The notes under the pieces are model-generated. The model was not told the DNA's origin, did not search any database, and saw only the letters and a list, made by a program, of their open reading frames with translations. A stretch of 64,000 nt of DNA. Origin: Klenkia sesuvii (GTDB lineage Bacteria; Actinomycetota; Actinomycetes; Mycobacteriales; Geodermatophilaceae). A program made the position numbers and the translations under genes. Within the stretch, counting starts at the first letter, position 1. Each line of letters opens with the position of its first letter. The stretch lies in the NCBI RefSeq assembly GCF_037083825.1, contig NZ_JBAPLU010000003.1, positions 1 through 64,000 of the forward strand, given 5' to 3'. Positions 42,733 through 51,197 of this stretch are shown here, one piece after another.

Positions 42733-43150
42733 GCTGCCCGCGCTGCTTCTTGGCGGTGATCCGGCGCTCCTTCGACCCGCGGGTGGGCTTCGTCCTCCTG
42801 CGCGGCGGTGCGGGCGGGGCCAGCGCCTGACCGATGGCCATCGCCATCCGGGCGCGGGCGGCCTCGCGGTTGCGCAGCTGCTGCCGGTGCTCGCTCGCCG
42901 TGATGGTCAGGACGCCGTCGACCAGCCGGGACCCGAGCCGCTCGGCGAGGCGGGCCTGCTGGTGCTCGGTCAGGCCGGGGACCTCCAGCACCCGCACCGA
43001 CAGCTCGACCCGGCTGTCGGCGGTGTTGACGCCCTGCCCGCCGGGGCCCGAGGACCGGCTGAACCGCCAGCCGAGCATCGCCGCGGGCACGACCAGCCGC
43101 GGGGTGACCGGGAGGTCGCCGGCGGGGTCGTCGGTGGGCACGCCGACCAT
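42704..43150 (-). CDS. arfB: ArfB-type peptidyl-tRNA hydrolase (ribosome rescue)
   Basis: The product of about 148 residues carries the GGQ motif in SSGPGGQGVN (37-39), followed by a release-factor-like fold and a basic C-terminal tail (RRRTKPTRGSKERRITAKKQRG) that enters the mRNA channel of stalled ribosomes. That tail is diagnostic of ArfB/YaeJ. A second in-frame ATG at 43159 would overlap the divergent homocysteine methyltransferase start; ATG 43150 is preferred for that reason only. Confidence 0.9.
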   Translation of the reverse strand: MVGVPTDDPAGDLPVTPRLVVPAAMLGWRFSRSSGPGGQGVNTADSRVELSVRVLEVPGLTEHQQARLAERLGSRLVDGVLTITASEHRQQLRNREAARARMAMAIGQALAPPAPPRRRTKPTRGSKERRITAKKQRGQLKRLRGGLD

Positions 43151-43157
43151 TGTCCGC

Positions 43158-44036
43158 ATGAGCACCTCCCTCGCCGCTGCGCTGGCCGCCGGACCCGTCG
43201 TCCTGGACGGCGGGCTGTCCACCGAGCTGGAGTCCCGCGGGCACGACGTGACCAGCGCGCTGTGGTCGGCCCGGCTGCTGCGCGACGACCCCGGGGCCAT
43301 CCGCGACGCGCACGCCGCCTTCGCGGCCGCCGGCGCGCAGGTCGCCACGACCGCGAGCTACCAGGCCACGCTGCCCGGCTTCGCCGCCGCCGGGTTCGAC
43401 GACGCCGCGGGGCTCATCGCGCGGTCGGTGCAGCTGGCCCGGGCGGGCGCGCCGTCCTCGTGGGTGGCCGGGTCGGTGGGGCCGTACGGGGCGTACCTGG
43501 CCGACGGGTCGGAGTACACGGGCGCCTACCTGTCCGACGTCGGCGTGGCGCAGCTGCGGGCGTTCCACCGGCCGCGGCTGGAGGTGCTCGCCGAGGCCGG
43601 GGTCGACGTGCTGGCGTGCGAGACGCTGCCGGGGGCGGCCGAGGTCGAGGCGCTGCTGGCCGAGCTGGAGCCGCTCGGCGTCCCGGCATGGGTCTCGCTG
43701 ACCGTCGTGACCGGCCCGGACGGCGTCGTCCACACCCGGCGCGGCGAACCGCTGGCCGACGTCGTGGCCCTCGCCCGACCGCACGTGCTGGCGGTCGGGG
43801 TGAACTGCACCGAGCCGTCGGGTGTCCCTGCCGCGCTGGCCACCGGGGCCACGGTCGTCTACCCGAACAGCGGGGAGACCTGGGACGCCGGGGCGCGGGC
43901 CTGGACCGGGTCCACGGGCGCCGGCTGGGACGTGCCGGCCTGGGTCGCCGCCGGCGCGCGGCTGGTCGGCGGCTGCTGCCGCGTGCGCCCGTCCGACGTG
44001 GCTGCGGTGGCCGCCGCCGTCCGGCCCTCCCGTTGA
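43158..44036 (+). CDS. mmuM: Homocysteine S-methyltransferase
   Basis: The 292-residue zinc enzyme makes methionine from homocysteine using S-methylmethionine or S-adenosylmethionine. The zinc ligands are Cys217 (GVNCTEP) and Cys273-Cys274 (GGCCR). DGGLSTELESRGHD at the N-terminus is typical. It is divergent from arfB, and its stop codon lies inside a long hairpin. Confidence 0.94.
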   Translation: MSTSLAAALAAGPVVLDGGLSTELESRGHDVTSALWSARLLRDDPGAIRDAHAAFAAAGAQVATTASYQATLPGFAAAGFDDAAGLIARSVQLARAGAPSSWVAGSVGPYGAYLADGSEYTGAYLSDVGVAQLRAFHRPRLEVLAEAGVDVLACETLPGAAEVEALLAELEPLGVPAWVSLTVVTGPDGVVHTRRGEPLADVVALARPHVLAVGVNCTEPSGVPAALATGATVVYPNSGETWDAGARAWTGSTGAGWDVPAWVAAGARLVGGCCRVRPSDVAAVAAAVRPSR

Positions 44037-44094
44037 TCATCGCCCGGTGGCGGTCGCCGTCCGCGTGTCGGGCAGCCACCCGCCGATGATCAAC
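44032..44094. terminator. Stop-codon hairpin with TGATCA ends
   Basis: Arms 44032-44051 (GTTGATCATCGCCCGGTGGC) and 44075-44094 (GCCACCCGCCGATGATCAAC) pair at 18 of 20 positions with a 23-base loop. It starts at the mmuM stop and ends 26 bases before the helicase ATG, so it may terminate mmuM transcription. Like the hairpin at 18637 it is bounded by TGATCA. Confidence 0.55.
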
Positions 44095-44120
44095 ACCGGT
44101 CGGGGACCCTGGGAGGCACG

Positions 44121-46637
44121 ATGACCGTTCTCTCGCCTCCCGACGGCGCCGACGCCGACACCCTGTTCGCCGAGTTCGCCGCCTGGGCCGCCGACGCGGG
44201 CACCGAGCTGTACCCGCACCAGGAGGAGGCGCTGATCGAGCTGGTCAGCGGCGCCAACGTGGTGCTCGCGACCCCCACCGGCTCGGGCAAGTCGCTGGTC
44301 GCCACGGGCGCGCAGTACGCCGCGCTCGCCCAGGACCGGGTCAGCTTCTACACCGCACCGATCAAGGCGCTGGTCAGCGAGAAGTTCTTCGCCCTGTGCG
44401 GGGTGTTCGGCGCGGAGAACGTCGGCATGCTCACCGGCGACGCCGCGGTCAACGCCGACGCCCCGATCATCGCCTGCACCGCCGAGGTGCTGGCCAACAT
44501 CGCGCTGCGCGAGGGGCCCGAGGCCGACATCGGGCTCGTGGTGATGGACGAGTTCCACTTCTACGGCGACCCCGACCGCGGCTGGGCCTGGCAGGTGCCG
44601 ATCCTGGAGCTGCCGCACGCCCAGTTCCTGCTCATGTCGGCGACCCTGGGCGACACCACCGCCCTGCGCGAGGACCTCACCCGCCGCACCGGCCGACCCA
44701 CCGCCCTGGTCGCCGGCGCCGAGCGCCCGGTGCCGCTGCACTTCTCCTACGCCACCACCCCGGCGCACGAGACGATCCAGGAGCTGCTGGACACCCGGCA
44801 GGCCCCGGTGTACGTCGTCCACTTCACCCAGGCCGCGGCGCTCGAGCGGGCCCAGGCGCTGATGAGCGTGAACGTGTGCACCAAGGAGGAGAAGGCGAAG
44901 ATCGCCGACCTGATCGGCGGGTTCCGGTTCTCCAGCGCCTTCGGGACGACGCTCTCCCGCCTGGTGCGGCACGGCATCGGCGTGCACCACGCCGGCATGC
45001 TGCCCAAGTACCGGCGGCTGGTGGAGCAGCTGGCCCAGGCCGGGCTGCTCAAGGTCATCTGCGGCACCGACACCCTGGGCGTCGGGATCAACGTGCCGAT
45101 CCGCACGGTGGTGTTCTCGGCGCTCTCGAAGTACGACGGCACCCGGATGCGGTTGCTGTCGGCGCGGGAGTTCCACCAGATCGCCGGCCGGGCCGGACGC
45201 GCCGGGTTCGACACCGCGGGGTACGTCGTGGTCCAGGCACCCGACCACGAGGTCGAGAACCTCAAGCAGTTCGCCAAGGTCGCCGACGACCCGAAGAAGC
45301 GCCGCAAGCTGGTGCGCAAGAAGGTGCCCGAGGGCATGGTGCCGTGGAGCGAGGCGACCGCGCAGCGGCTGGAGACCGCCGAGCCCGAGGCGCTGACGTC
45401 GCACTTCCAGGTGACCACCGGGATGCTGCTCAACGTGCTGGCCCGCCCGGGCGACCCGGTGGCGGCGCTGGCCAAGCTGCTCACCGACAACCACGAGCCG
45501 CGCAAGCGACAGCTCAGGCACATCCGCGACGCGGTCGGCATCGGCCGCACGCTGATCGCCGCCGAGGTGGTCGAGCGGGTCGTCGTGGACGGCCGCCCCA
45601 CCTACCGGCTGACCGGGGACCTGCCGCCGGGCTTCGCGCTGAACCAGCAGCTGTCGACGTTCGCGCTCGCCGTCATCGACCTGCTGGACCCCGCGTCGGA
45701 GACGTTCGTGGTGGACGTCGTGAGCGTCATCGAGTCGACGCTCGACGACCCCCGGCAGATCCTCGGCGCCCAGCTGAACAAGGCCCGCGGCGAGGCCGTG
45801 GCCGAGATGAAGGCCGAGGGGATCGAGTACGAGGAGCGCATGGAGCTCCTGGAGGACGTCACCTACCCCAAGCCGCTCGCCGAGCTGCTGGAGGCCGCCC
45901 ACGAGACGTTCGTGCGCGGCAACCCGTGGGCGGCGGCGGTGGAGCCCTCGCCGAAGAGCGTCGTCCGGGACATGTGGGAGAACGCCTACACCTTCCGCGA
46001 GCTGGTGAACGCCTACGGGCTGACCCGTTCGGAGGGCGCGGTGCTTCGCTACCTCACCGACGCCTACCGGGCACTGCGGTCCGGCGTCCCCGCCGAGGCG
46101 CGCACGGAGGAGGTCACCGACGTGGTCGAGTGGCTGGGCGAGGTCGTCCGGCAGGTCGACTCGTCGCTGCTCGACGAGTGGGAGGAGCTGACCGCGGTGG
46201 GTGGGGGCGCCGCAGCCGACGTCGCCGTCCCCGCGGTGCCGACGCGGCCGCGGCCGCTTACCGGCAACGTGCGGGCGTTCACCGCGATGGTGCGCAACGC
46301 CGTCTGGCAGCGGGTGCAGTTCTGGGCGCGGCGACGCTGGTACGACCTCGGTGAGCTGGACGCCGGCTCAGGTTGGGACGCCGACCGCTGGGGGGAGGTC
46401 GTGCAGGCCTACTTCGCGCAGCACTCCTCCGTCGAGACCGGCGCGGACGCCCGGGGGCCGGCGCTGTTCGTCGTCGACCGTTCCGCGCGCCCGGGGTTCT
46501 GGGAGGTGCGGCAGATCATCGACGACCCGGACGGCGACCACGACTGGGGCATCGACGTCGAGGTCGACCTGGAGGCCTCCGACGACCAGGGCGCCCCGGT
46601 GCTGCGCGTCGTCGACGCCGGACGCAAGGACTCGTGA
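44121..46637 (+). CDS. DEAD/DEAH-box RNA helicase with DUF3516 domain
   Basis: The 838-residue superfamily 2 helicase resembles Ski2/Mtr4-type enzymes. Motifs in order: ATPTGSGKSLV (50-60), MDEFHFYGD (DEFH box, 143-146), SATLGD near 174, and QIAGRAGRAG near 356. The C-terminal 400 residues form a DUF3516 domain found with this helicase class in actinobacteria. It probably acts on RNA; the substrate is unknown. ATG at 44121 has GGGAGGC upstream. Its stop overlaps the next start (GTGA). Confidence 0.9.
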   Translation: MTVLSPPDGADADTLFAEFAAWAADAGTELYPHQEEALIELVSGANVVLATPTGSGKSLVATGAQYAALAQDRVSFYTAPIKALVSEKFFALCGVFGAENVGMLTGDAAVNADAPIIACTAEVLANIALREGPEADIGLVVMDEFHFYGDPDRGWAWQVPILELPHAQFLLMSATLGDTTALREDLTRRTGRPTALVAGAERPVPLHFSYATTPAHETIQELLDTRQAPVYVVHFTQAAALERAQALMSVNVCTKEEKAKIADLIGGFRFSSAFGTTLSRLVRHGIGVHHAGMLPKYRRLVEQLAQAGLLKVICGTDTLGVGINVPIRTVVFSALSKYDGTRMRLLSAREFHQIAGRAGRAGFDTAGYVVVQAPDHEVENLKQFAKVADDPKKRRKLVRKKVPEGMVPWSEATAQRLETAEPEALTSHFQVTTGMLLNVLARPGDPVAALAKLLTDNHEPRKRQLRHIRDAVGIGRTLIAAEVVERVVVDGRPTYRLTGDLPPGFALNQQLSTFALAVIDLLDPASETFVVDVVSVIESTLDDPRQILGAQLNKARGEAVAEMKAEGIEYEERMELLEDVTYPKPLAELLEAAHETFVRGNPWAAAVEPSPKSVVRDMWENAYTFRELVNAYGLTRSEGAVLRYLTDAYRALRSGVPAEARTEEVTDVVEWLGEVVRQVDSSLLDEWEELTAVGGGAAADVAVPAVPTRPRPLTGNVRAFTAMVRNAVWQRVQFWARRRWYDLGELDAGSGWDADRWGEVVQAYFAQHSSVETGADARGPALFVVDRSARPGFWEVRQIIDDPDGDHDWGIDVEVDLEASDDQGAPVLRVVDAGRKDS

Positions 46638-47416
46638 CCTGGTGGGAGGTGCTCGCGGTGGTGGCCGCGGGCCTGGCCGCGGGCGGCATCAACGCCGTCG
46701 TGGGCTCCGGCACCCTGGTGACCTTCCCCGTGCTGCTGGCCGTGGGGCTGCCCCCGGTGACCGCGACGGTGTCGAACTCGATGGGCCTGGTGCCGGGCAA
46801 CCTCACGGGGGCGCTGGGCTACCGGCGTGAGCTGGCCGGGCAGCGCCGGTTGCTGCTGTCGCTGTTCCCGGCGTCGGTGCTGGGCGCACTCACGGGGGCG
46901 TTCCTGCTGCTGCACCTCCCGGCGGCGGCCTTCGAGACCATCGTGCCGGTGCTGGTCGCGGTGGCCGTCGTGCTGGTCGCCGTCCAGCCGTTGCTGCAGC
47001 GGTGGCTGGCCGCCCGCCGCTCCGGAGCCGGGCCCTCGCCCACCGACCGGGTCGGGCCTGGGCGCACCGCGGCCCTCTTCGGCTGCGCGTACGCCACCGG
47101 CACCTACGGCGGGTACTTCGCCGCCAGCCAGGGCGTGCTGCAGATCGGCCTGTTCGGCCTGCTCCTCCCCCACTCGCTGCAGCAGCTCAACGCCCTCAAG
47201 AACGTGCTCACGCTGGGGGTGAACGGGGTCGCGGCCCTCACCTACGTCGTCGTCGCGGCCGACCGCGTCGACTGGCGTGCGGCCGGGCTGGTCGCCGCCG
47301 GGTCGCTGGTGGGCGGCTTCCTCGGCGGCCGGTACGGACGACGGCTGCCCTCGTGGCTGCTGCGCTCGCTCATCGTGGTGGTCGGCATCGTGGCGATCGT
47401 GGTGCTGCTGACGTGA
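46634..47416 (+). CDS. TauE/SafE-family membrane permease
   Basis: The 260-residue protein has about eight membrane helices in two inverted repeats, with family motifs GGINAVVGSGTLVTFPVLL and ATGTYGGYFAASQGVLQIGLFGLLL. TauE/SafE proteins move small anions such as sulfoacetate or sulfite. The GTG start overlaps the helicase stop by 4 bases and its stop overlaps the second permease, so the three form one transcript. Confidence 0.9.
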   Translation: MTWWEVLAVVAAGLAAGGINAVVGSGTLVTFPVLLAVGLPPVTATVSNSMGLVPGNLTGALGYRRELAGQRRLLLSLFPASVLGALTGAFLLLHLPAAAFETIVPVLVAVAVVLVAVQPLLQRWLAARRSGAGPSPTDRVGPGRTAALFGCAYATGTYGGYFAASQGVLQIGLFGLLLPHSLQQLNALKNVLTLGVNGVAALTYVVVAADRVDWRAAGLVAAGSLVGGFLGGRYGRRLPSWLLRSLIVVVGIVAIVVLLT

Positions 47417-48174
47417 GCTGGGTGGAGTGGGTGCTGCTGCTCGTCGCCGGGGTCGGCGGCGGGCTCACCGGGTCGATCGCCGGGCTCGCGTCGCTGGTGA
47501 GCTACCCCGCGCTGCTGGCCGCGGGGTTGCCGCCGGTGACCGCGAACGTCACCAACACCGTGGCGCTGGTGTTCAACGGGGTCGGCTCGGTGAGCGCCTC
47601 CCGCCCCGAGCTCACCGGCCAGGGACGGCGGCTGGCGCGGCTGGCCGTGGCGGCGCTGCTCGGCGGGGCCACCGGCACCGTCCTGCTGCTGATCACGCCT
47701 GCGGGCGGGTTCGAGCGCATCGTGCCCTTCCTGATCGCCGGGGCGTCGGTGGCGATCCTGGTGCAGCGGCCGCCCCGCGAGCTGGCGGCCGAGGGGGCTC
47801 GGGGGTCCCACGGCTCGGGTTGGGCCCTGGCGGTCGGGGTGTACGTGATCGCCATCTACGGCGGCTACTTCGGCGCCGCGGCCGGTGTGCTCATGCTCGC
47901 GATGTTCCTGCTGGCCACCGGCACCACGGTGCCGCGGGGCAACGCGGCCAAGAACGTGCTGCTGCTGGTCGCCAACCTGGTTGCCGCTGTCGGCTACGCA
48001 CTGTTCGCCGACGTCGCCTGGGTCGCGATGCTGCCGCTGGCGATCGGTTTCTTCCTCGGCGGCCGGCTGGGTCCCCGGGTGGTGCGCCGGGTCGACGCCA
48101 CGTGGCTGCGCCGGGTGATCGCGCTGCTCGGCCTGGGCCTGGCGGTCAAGCTGGGGATCGACGCCTTCGGCTGA
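47413..48174 (+). CDS. Second TauE/SafE-family membrane permease
   Basis: The 253-residue protein has the same eight-helix layout as its neighbour, with GGGLTGSIAGLASLVSYPALL and YGGYFGAAAGVLMLAMFLLATG. The pair look like an ancient duplication, and the two may form a heterodimer. Coupled to the upstream gene by GTGA. Palindromic element copy 2 follows 25 bases after the stop. Confidence 0.9.
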   Translation: MSWVEWVLLLVAGVGGGLTGSIAGLASLVSYPALLAAGLPPVTANVTNTVALVFNGVGSVSASRPELTGQGRRLARLAVAALLGGATGTVLLLITPAGGFERIVPFLIAGASVAILVQRPPRELAAEGARGSHGSGWALAVGVYVIAIYGGYFGAAAGVLMLAMFLLATGTTVPRGNAAKNVLLLVANLVAAVGYALFADVAWVAMLPLAIGFFLGGRLGPRVVRRVDATWLRRVIALLGLGLAVKLGIDAFG

Positions 48175-48199
48175 GTGCACAGGCCGGTCGGGCTCTGCG

Positions 48200-48273
48200 G
48201 GGGTGGCCGCACATCCTGCACGGTGGCCGGCCGGTGCCCGGTGCGCAGACCGTGGACGATGTCCGGCCACCCC
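48200..48273. repeat. 74-bp palindromic repeat element, copy 2
   Basis: Arms 48200-48224 and 48249-48273 pair at 22 of 25 positions. The first 35 bases match the inverted right arm of copy 1 (36558-36592) at 34 of 35 positions. It lies between convergent genes, as copy 1 does, and in the opposite relative orientation. Confidence 0.8.
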
Positions 48274-48295
48274 TCGGGCGCGGTGCGCGGAGCGG

Positions 48296-48857
48296 TCAGG
48301 CGGGAGCGGCGATGGTGGCCGCGGTGGTGGTGACCCGGGCCAGCTGAGGGAAGGTGCGGGCGATCGCGAACTCGTGCACCACGGCGTCGGTGCCGCTGCA
48401 CGCGTCCTCGGGCACCACCACCCCGTAGCCGTGGTCGTGGGCGGCCCGCGCCGTCGACTCGACCCCCCGTCGGTGGTCAGCCCGGCCAGCACCACCGTGG
48501 TCACCGACCGGGCACGCAGCTGCGCGTCCAGGTCGGTGCCGTGGAACGCGCTGCACGCCGACCGCACCAGCACCACGTCACCGAGCAGGCGCAGCTCCCC
48601 CACCACCTCGCCGATGCCGGGCACCGGTCCCCGCCGCCCGGCATCGGCGTCGACCGGCGGTCGGTCTCCGTCGTCGGGGGTGCGCCGCGCCAGCACGACC
48701 GGTGCACCCACCGACCGGAAGGCCTCGCACAGCTGCAGCGCGTTCTCCACCACCGTGTCGGCCGGGTGCGGCCCGACGTCCCGACCCACCACCCCCCCCG
48801 CTGCAGGTCCACCACCAGCAACGCCGTGCTGGCCGGGTCGAGCGACGGGACGGGCAC
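48296..48857 (-). pseudogene. Isochorismatase-family hydrolase, broken by two frameshifts
   Basis: Three reading frames together give one cysteine-hydrolase-like protein: LDPASTALLVVDLQRGG (from GTG 48857), then GRDVGPHPADTVVENALQLCEAF through TVVLAGLTTDGG, then VESTARAAHDHGYGVVVPEDACSG to the stop at 48296. The first shift lies in a run of eight Cs (about 48792-48799, plus strand), the second in a run of six (about 48467-48472). One extra base in each run would restore the frame. The restored motif TTDGGVESTAR has Gly where the catalytic Cys is expected. It is either a decayed gene or a product of homopolymer sequencing errors. Confidence 0.8.
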
Positions 48858-48906
48858 AGGACCCCCACGGCGACGGGTCGGACGGCGGCAGCCTCCCACG
48901 ACGGGG

Positions 48907-49494
48907 TCAGCGGGACCCCTTCGGCCGGGCCCGCAGGTGCATGCGCTCGCCCTGCTTGCTGAACAGGGCCAGCATCTCCACCGGGCGGTCGTCGGCGCTG
49001 CCGAACCAGTGCGGCGTGCGGGTGTCGAACTCCGCCGCCTCCCCGCGACCCAGCACCAGGTCGTGCTCGGCCAGCACCAGCCGCAGCCGACCTGACAGCA
49101 CGTACAGCCAGTCGTAGCCCTCGTGCGTCTTCTGGTCCGGCTCCGCGCCCCGCTCCGACCCGGCCGGGATCAGCAGCTTGTACGCCTGCAACCCACCGGG
49201 CTGGGTCGACAGCGGCCACATCGTCATGCCGTGCATCTGCACCGGGTCCGCCCGCACCCGTGGGTCCCCCACCGGCGGCGCCCCGACGAGCTCGTCGAGG
49301 GGCACCCCGTGCGCCCGCGCGATCGGCAGCAGCAGCTCCAGCGTCGGCTTGCGCCCCCCGGACTCCAACCGCGACAGCGTGCTCACCGAGATCCCGGTGG
49401 CGGCCGACAGCGCGGTGAGGGTCAGGTCCCGCCGCTGCCGCAGCGCCCGCAGCCGCGGCCCCACCCCCGCCAGCACCGCCTCGTCGGTCGGCAT
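48907..49494 (-). CDS. XRE-family regulator with C-terminal cupin domain
   Basis: The 195-residue protein has a helix-turn-helix (RLRALRQRRDLTLTALSAATGISVSTLSRLESGGRKP) at about 14-50 and a cupin sensor domain from about 85 (GYDWLYVLSGRLRLVL, EFDTRTPHWFGS). Such regulators often control a neighbouring catabolic gene. The isochorismatase-like gene follows 49 bases later on the same strand. A palindrome ATGTCGACAT overlaps the start codon. Confidence 0.9.
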   Translation of the reverse strand: MPTDEAVLAGVGPRLRALRQRRDLTLTALSAATGISVSTLSRLESGGRKPTLELLLPIARAHGVPLDELVGAPPVGDPRVRADPVQMHGMTMWPLSTQPGGLQAYKLLIPAGSERGAEPDQKTHEGYDWLYVLSGRLRLVLAEHDLVLGRGEAAEFDTRTPHWFGSADDRPVEMLALFSKQGERMHLRARPKGSR

Positions 49495-49502
49495 GTCGAC
49501 AT
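49493..49502. promoter_or_regulatory. Palindrome over the XRE-cupin start
   Basis: ATGTCGACAT is a perfect 10-bp palindrome that overlaps the ATG at 49494. It could be an autoregulatory site, but a 10-bp palindrome can occur by chance. Confidence 0.25.
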
Positions 49503-49526
49503 CTCGACTCCCCGCACCACCGCGCG

Positions 49527-51197
49527 TCACAGCAGTCTCCGGGTCCCCGGCGCCACCACCCGCAACCAGCGGTACCCGTACCCCTCCAGCGGCAGGTCGG
49601 CCCGCCCGTGCTCGTCGAGCGCCGTCGTCCCCTCCACCAGCAGGTCGGCCAGCAGGTGGTCGGCCCCGCACCCGTCCAGGGTCACCGGGACGACCGCCGG
49701 CTCGGACCCCAGGTTGTGCAGCGCGAGCAGCGCGCCGTCCTCCCACGAGCACAGGTGCGCCAGCACGGCGGTGTGCGGCTGCTCCAGCACCCCGAACGAG
49801 CCCCAGCCCAGTTCCGGGCACTCCTTGCGCCGGGCGATCAACCGCCGGAAGAACGCCAGCAGCGAGTCGGGGTCCTTGCGCTGGTCGGCGACGTTGACGA
49901 ACTCCGGCGCGTACCCACCGGTCACCACCGGGCCGGGCAGCTTCGACGCCTTCACCCGCGAGAAACCACCGTTGGGCCCCGACGTCCACTGCATCGGCGT
50001 GCGCACGGCGAGCCGGCTGCCGACGTCGAGCTGCTCGCCCATCCCGATCTCCTCGCCGTAGAAGATCGTCGGCGTCCCCGGCAGCGAGAACAGCAGGCTG
50101 TAGACCATCCGGATGCGCCGCGGGTCCCCGCCCAGCATCGGCGGGAGTCGGCGGATCAGGCCCCGGTCGTAGATCTGCATCGCCGGGTCGGGCCCGAAGG
50201 CGGCGAAGACCTCCTGCCGCTCCTCGTCCGAGAGCTTGTCCAGCGTGAGCTCGTCGTGGTTGCGCACGAAGGTGGCCCACTGCGAGTCCGACGACGTGGC
50301 CGGCCGGCCGGTCAGCGCCCGGGCCAACGGTCCGGCGTCGGCGCGGGCCAGCGAGAGGTAGGTGGCCTGCATGCCGATGAAGTCGAACTGCATCGTCAGC
50401 TCGTCGCCGTCGGCGCCGCCGAAGAACTCCAGCTGCTGCTGATGGGGCAGGTTGACCTCGCCCAGCAGGATGCCGCCGTGGGTCCGCCGGTCCAGGAAGG
50501 CCCGCACGTCGCGCAGCCACTGGTGGGGGTCGGGCAGCCGGTCGGCCTCGGCGCCATTGGTGTCCAGCAGGAACGGGACGGCGTCCATCCGGAACCCGTC
50601 GAGCCCCAGCTGCGTCCAGAACCCGACGATCTTGGCGATCTCGTCGCGGACCAGTGGGTTCGTCACGTCCAGGTCGGGCTGGGTCTTGTAGAACTGGTGC
50701 AGGTAGTACTCGCCGGTCTTCTCGTCGAGCTCCCAGATCGAGTCTTCCTGGTCGGGGAAGACCACCTGGTCGCTGGTGTCCGGCGGGGCGTCGGCGCGCC
50801 ACACGTACCAGTCACGCTTGGGGCGGTCCTTGGACCGGCGCGACTCCTTGAACCACGGGTGCTGGTCGGAGGTGTGGTTGACCACCAGGTCGGCGATGAC
50901 GCGCAACCCCCGGTCGTGGGCGGTGCGGATCAGCTCGACCAGGTCGCCGTGAGTGCCCAGCCGGGGATCGACGCCGTAGAAGTCGGTGATGTCGTAGCCG
51001 TCGTCCCGCTCGGCGGTCGGGTAGAAGGGCATCAACCACAGGCAGGTGACGCCGAGGTCCACCAGGTGGTCCAGCCGCTGCACCAGGCCGGTGAAGTCGC
51101 CGGTGCCGTCGTCGTCCCAGTCCATGAACGTCTCGACGTCCAGGCAGTACAGGACGGCGTTCTTCCACCACAGGTCGGCGGTGTCGCTGACCCTCAT
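49527..51197 (-). CDS. Trehalose synthase-like GH13 alpha-amylase family enzyme
   Basis: The 556-residue TIM-barrel enzyme matches the trehalose synthase branch of GH13: LWLMPFYPTAERDDGYDITDFYGVDPRLGT, VIADLVVNHTSDQHPWF. The catalytic Asp is in LDGFRMDAVP (about 204), Glu in LLGEVN (about 246) and the third acid in FVRNHDEL (about 314). It probably isomerises maltose or acts on a related alpha-glucan. The ATG overlaps the stop of the next gene by 4 bases (ATGA). The true role may differ from trehalose synthase, which usually has SSPLRDGGYDV-like N-terminal blocks. Confidence 0.88.
   Translation of the reverse strand: MRVSDTADLWWKNAVLYCLDVETFMDWDDDGTGDFTGLVQRLDHLVDLGVTCLWLMPFYPTAERDDGYDITDFYGVDPRLGTHGDLVELIRTAHDRGLRVIADLVVNHTSDQHPWFKESRRSKDRPKRDWYVWRADAPPDTSDQVVFPDQEDSIWELDEKTGEYYLHQFYKTQPDLDVTNPLVRDEIAKIVGFWTQLGLDGFRMDAVPFLLDTNGAEADRLPDPHQWLRDVRAFLDRRTHGGILLGEVNLPHQQQLEFFGGADGDELTMQFDFIGMQATYLSLARADAGPLARALTGRPATSSDSQWATFVRNHDELTLDKLSDEERQEVFAAFGPDPAMQIYDRGLIRRLPPMLGGDPRRIRMVYSLLFSLPGTPTIFYGEEIGMGEQLDVGSRLAVRTPMQWTSGPNGGFSRVKASKLPGPVVTGGYAPEFVNVADQRKDPDSLLAFFRRLIARRKECPELGWGSFGVLEQPHTAVLAHLCSWEDGALLALHNLGSEPAVVPVTLDGCGADHLLADLLVEGTTALDEHGRADLPLEGYGYRWLRVVAPGTRRLL

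Noticed and set aside
47242..48200. Minus-strand extension of the isochorismatase frame across both TauE/SafE genes
   Set aside because: The isochorismatase protein ends at 48296 in the shifted frame; the rest is a shadow of membrane-protein genes.
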